Assembly: GCA_047630275.1 (NCBI GenBank)
Contig: JBLHVN010000002.1
Span: 1,054,001 to 1,118,000 of the forward strand
Reading direction: 5' to 3'
Length of the DNA: 64,000 bases
From: GCA-2720865 sp047630275
GTDB lineage: Bacteria; Bdellovibrionota; Bacteriovoracia; Bacteriovoracales; Bacteriovoracaceae
Positions 61,995 through 64,000 of this stretch are shown here, piece after piece (within the stretch, counting starts at the first letter, position 1; each line of letters opens with the position of its first letter). A program made the position numbers and the translations under genes. Under the pieces are notes generated by a model. That model did no database searches and was not told the origin of the DNA. It saw only the letters and a program-made list of their open reading frames with translations.

Positions 61995-63494
61995 ATGGGT
62001 TATAAAAATAAATTGATTTTGATGCTTATGCTGTTGTTTTTAAATGAACAGCTGTTGGCGTCGATTACGTTAGGCATTACCTCTCCCCCTTTAAATACTA
62101 ACCCTTTTTTCGCCACCGATGCTAACTCTCAGAACCTAAATAGGTTAACTCAACTTTCACTTATTGATTTTGATGAAAAAATGAACTTGGTATGCGTGGC
62201 CTGCGAGTCTTATTCAGAAACAATTAGTAAGAATGAACATGTTGTTACCTTTAAGCTTAAGAAAGGCCTAAGGTTTTGGGATGGTTCCCGGATAACTTCT
62301 GAAGATATCAAACGATCTTGGGGATACTTTATAGACACTAAAAGAAAATCTGCTCATGTTAGGGCCTTCCAAAACATTAAAGAAATTATTATTAATAACG
62401 ATCAAGAGCTAACAATATTATTTAAAATATTTTCTGTGGAAAATATTAGTAATCTTGCATTGTTAAAAATACAAAAGAAGATAAGTGAAGAGGAGTTTAT
62501 TGGAGCGGGTACTTATAGAATTACGGTCCAAAAGCCTTTAGAAACAGTTCTTGAACCAGTCTTCGATAAGAAAAAAGAAATTCTTATTTTTAAGGTAGTT
62601 AAAGATGAGACAACGCTTTCTTTAAAGCTAATTAATAAGGAGCTAGACCTATTGCTAGGGGGAATTTCTCCTCGCAAAGTTAATTGGTTAAAAAAGAATA
62701 CTAATTTCTTAGAGTTTCCAATGATCCCTGGGACTAATTATAAGTATATTAGTTTTAATCATAAGCATCCCTTATTGAGAAAAAAAGAAATTAGGAAGGT
62801 CTTTTCTTTGATAATTCCGAGAAAAGATATTCTAAAATACAAACTTCATGGAACATCAGTTCTCTCGCATGGACTTTTTTCTCCTTCTTTTTCTAAATTC
62901 TTTGTTAAATCTCAAAACTATGAAAAGAACCTAACTTTAGCTGAAGAAATCTTAAGGAAAGAGGGATTTAGGAAGGTTAATGGACTGTGGAAAAAAGACG
63001 AAAATATTTTATCTTTTGATTGGAAAGTATCAAATAATAAAGCCGCAATAGAGATAGTTAAACTTATAAGAGATCAGTTAAAAGAATTTGGCGTAGAAAT
63101 TAAGATCTCTGTTCAAGAATGGGGCACCTTTATGAAGAATGTAAAAAAAGGACGCTTCGATATTATTATGGGTCAATGGATTGGCTTTGTTGGACCCGAT
63201 ATGATGAGATTCATTTGGCATAGTGAGAGTATACCCCCTAACGGAGCAAATAGAGGATATTATCTAAATCCTGACTTTGATGCCCTTTTGGATAAAGCTA
63301 GGGAAGAATTGAATGAAACCACGAGAAATGCTCTTTATAAAGAAGCTCAGCTATTGGCCGAGAATGACTTCGTATACTTAGGGCTTTGGCATCCCAATAT
63401 TAGCTGGATTAAGAAAAAATGTATTACAGGATTGAAATTGTACCCAAATGGTGGTTTTTTAGGTCTCAAGAACCTTAAAAATACCTGCAGGTAA
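61995..63494 (+). CDS. periplasmic peptide/oligopeptide-binding protein (SBP family 5)
   Basis: 499 residues with a signal peptide (about 1-23, LILMLMLLFLNEQLLAS). OppA/DppA-like features are TFKLKKGLRFWDGSRITSEDI near residues 75-95 and the C-terminal RFDIIMGQWIGFVGPDM with RGYYLNPDFDALLDKA. It should bind peptides or similar solutes for an ABC importer. No permease or ATPase genes are near, so it is an orphan binding protein here. It is divergent from the RNase J gene and followed after three bases by prmA. Confidence 0.92.
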   Translation: MGYKNKLILMLMLLFLNEQLLASITLGITSPPLNTNPFFATDANSQNLNRLTQLSLIDFDEKMNLVCVACESYSETISKNEHVVTFKLKKGLRFWDGSRITSEDIKRSWGYFIDTKRKSAHVRAFQNIKEIIINNDQELTILFKIFSVENISNLALLKIQKKISEEEFIGAGTYRITVQKPLETVLEPVFDKKKEILIFKVVKDETTLSLKLINKELDLLLGGISPRKVNWLKKNTNFLEFPMIPGTNYKYISFNHKHPLLRKKEIRKVFSLIIPRKDILKYKLHGTSVLSHGLFSPSFSKFFVKSQNYEKNLTLAEEILRKEGFRKVNGLWKKDENILSFDWKVSNNKAAIEIVKLIRDQLKEFGVEIKISVQEWGTFMKNVKKGRFDIIMGQWIGFVGPDMMRFIWHSESIPPNGANRGYYLNPDFDALLDKAREELNETTRNALYKEAQLLAENDFVYLGLWHPNISWIKKKCITGLKLYPNGGFLGLKNLKNTCR

Positions 63495-63497
63495 GAA

Positions 63498-64000
63498 ATG
63501 AATCCTATGTATCATGTTGTAATTATTGAAGATGATCTTTCTGAAGAAGAAGTATCAGCTCTTATTCAAATTTCCTCAATAGACTTTAATAGTTCTGGAT
63601 ACGAAGAGTTTTCTTTAAGCGAAAGTGAGGTCGATAAGATCTTAGGAAAGGAAGCTTTTTGTGGTGGTGATTTATCTGATGGCCTTCTTAATCATTTAGA
63701 AACTGAGGCCGGTAAGAAGTATAAGTTCTTTTTTATAGATGAATCTGCAAAGACCAATGCTGAGGCTTTTAGAGATTACCTCAAAGAGATTGGCGGAGAA
63801 AAAATCAGCTTAATCGAATTAGAGGAAGAAGATTGGATTGAATCATGGAAGAAGCATTATAGCCCTATTGAATTAAATAAATTTATGATTCTTCCAGTCT
63901 GGGAAAAGCAACATGAAACCTCTAAGGAAAAGATCATCATAAACCCGGGGATGGGCTTTGGTACAGGTACACATGAAACTACAAGGCTGTGCCTAGAATT
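63498..64000 (+). CDS. prmA: ribosomal protein L11 methyltransferase PrmA, 5' part
   Basis: Trimethylates ribosomal protein L11. The window ends about 167 residues in, so the 3' end is missing. The start is an ATG preceded by AGGTAAG, three bases after the binding-protein stop. EEDWIESWKKHYSPIE and ILPVWE lead into the AdoMet motif INPGMGFGTGTHETT, the family signature. The N-terminal 90 residues are the divergent substrate-recognition domain. Confidence 0.9.
   Translation, partial: MNPMYHVVIIEDDLSEEEVSALIQISSIDFNSSGYEEFSLSESEVDKILGKEAFCGGDLSDGLLNHLETEAGKKYKFFFIDESAKTNAEAFRDYLKEIGGEKISLIELEEEDWIESWKKHYSPIELNKFMILPVWEKQHETSKEKIIINPGMGFGTGTHETTRLCLE

Noticed and set aside
1..64000. CRISPR arrays, insertion sequences, prophage or integrative elements
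   Set aside because: No direct-repeat arrays, transposase or integrase genes, or attachment-site duplications next to the four tRNAs were seen.

Overview
This is one contiguous, gene-dense stretch of an AT-rich Gram-negative chromosome. The best fit is a predatory, gliding bacterium of the Bdellovibrio/Bacteriovorax group (Bdellovibrionota), probably a Halobacteriovorax-like member. This is inferred from gene content: a myxobacterial-type MglA GTPase beside a Roadblock-like protein, a PASTA-tailed FtsI, RNase J, a DAP-type MurE, SurA/PpiC periplasmic chaperones, lipoprotein and TPR proteins, and ATP synthase a/c genes separated from the F1 genes. I saw no phage, insertion sequence or CRISPR array.

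Layout. 1-3.8 kb: end of gyrA, a TPR lipoprotein and an ATP-synthase Fo cluster (two small AtpZ/AtpI-like proteins, atpB, atpE) closed by a strong terminator. 3.8-5.0 kb: a secreted protein with sixteen regularly spaced cysteines. 5.2-8.6 kb: riboflavin operon ribD-ribE-ribBA-ribH. 8.6-18.5 kb (minus strand): ppiC-type PPIase, surA-like chaperone, pdxA, uvrA and a SpoU methyltransferase in one run, with mfd just upstream. 18.6-26.3 kb: the seven membrane-arm subunits of complex I, nuoA-H-J-K-L-M-N, without the peripheral-arm genes. 26.3-31.4 kb: seven more overlapping membrane-protein genes. 31.4-38.5 kb: a TPR protein, two tRNA-Ser genes, an SGNH-hydrolase-like protein, tRNA-Arg(ACG), a PilZ-like protein, tadA, a third tRNA-Ser and the SRP RNA. 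38.5-42.2 kb: dnaX-ybaB-recR-Roadblock-mglA. 42.2-44.3 kb: an alpha/beta-hydrolase-like gene and mtnP. 44.3-59.8 kb: division and cell wall (dcw) cluster rsmH-ftsL-ftsI-murE-murF-mraY-murD-ftsW-murC-murB-ftsQ-ftsA-ftsZ with terminator. 59.8-64 kb: a small zinc-motif membrane protein, RNase J, a peptide-binding protein and the start of prmA.

The most striking signal is the block at 26.3-31.4 kb. Its seven coupled genes follow nuoN with a 4-base gap, and in order, topology and scattered motifs they look like eroded, shortened copies of nuoA, H, J, K, L, M and N in exactly the same order. I read this as a tandem, collinear, degenerate second complex I membrane arm. It has kept open frames but apparently lost quinone-site and ion-channel residues. 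The similarity is strongest for the H-, J-, L- and N-like members and weak for the A-, K- and M-like ones.

Other points: dnaX carries an A9G slippery run with stops just downstream in both other frames; MurD has Arg in place of the P-loop Lys; MurB has Cys at the catalytic Ser position; murG and ddl are missing from the dcw cluster; and the RNase J gene looks leaderless. No stretch over 300 bases lacks a gene except 38151-38549, which holds tRNA-Ser(GGA) and the SRP RNA with its promoter.
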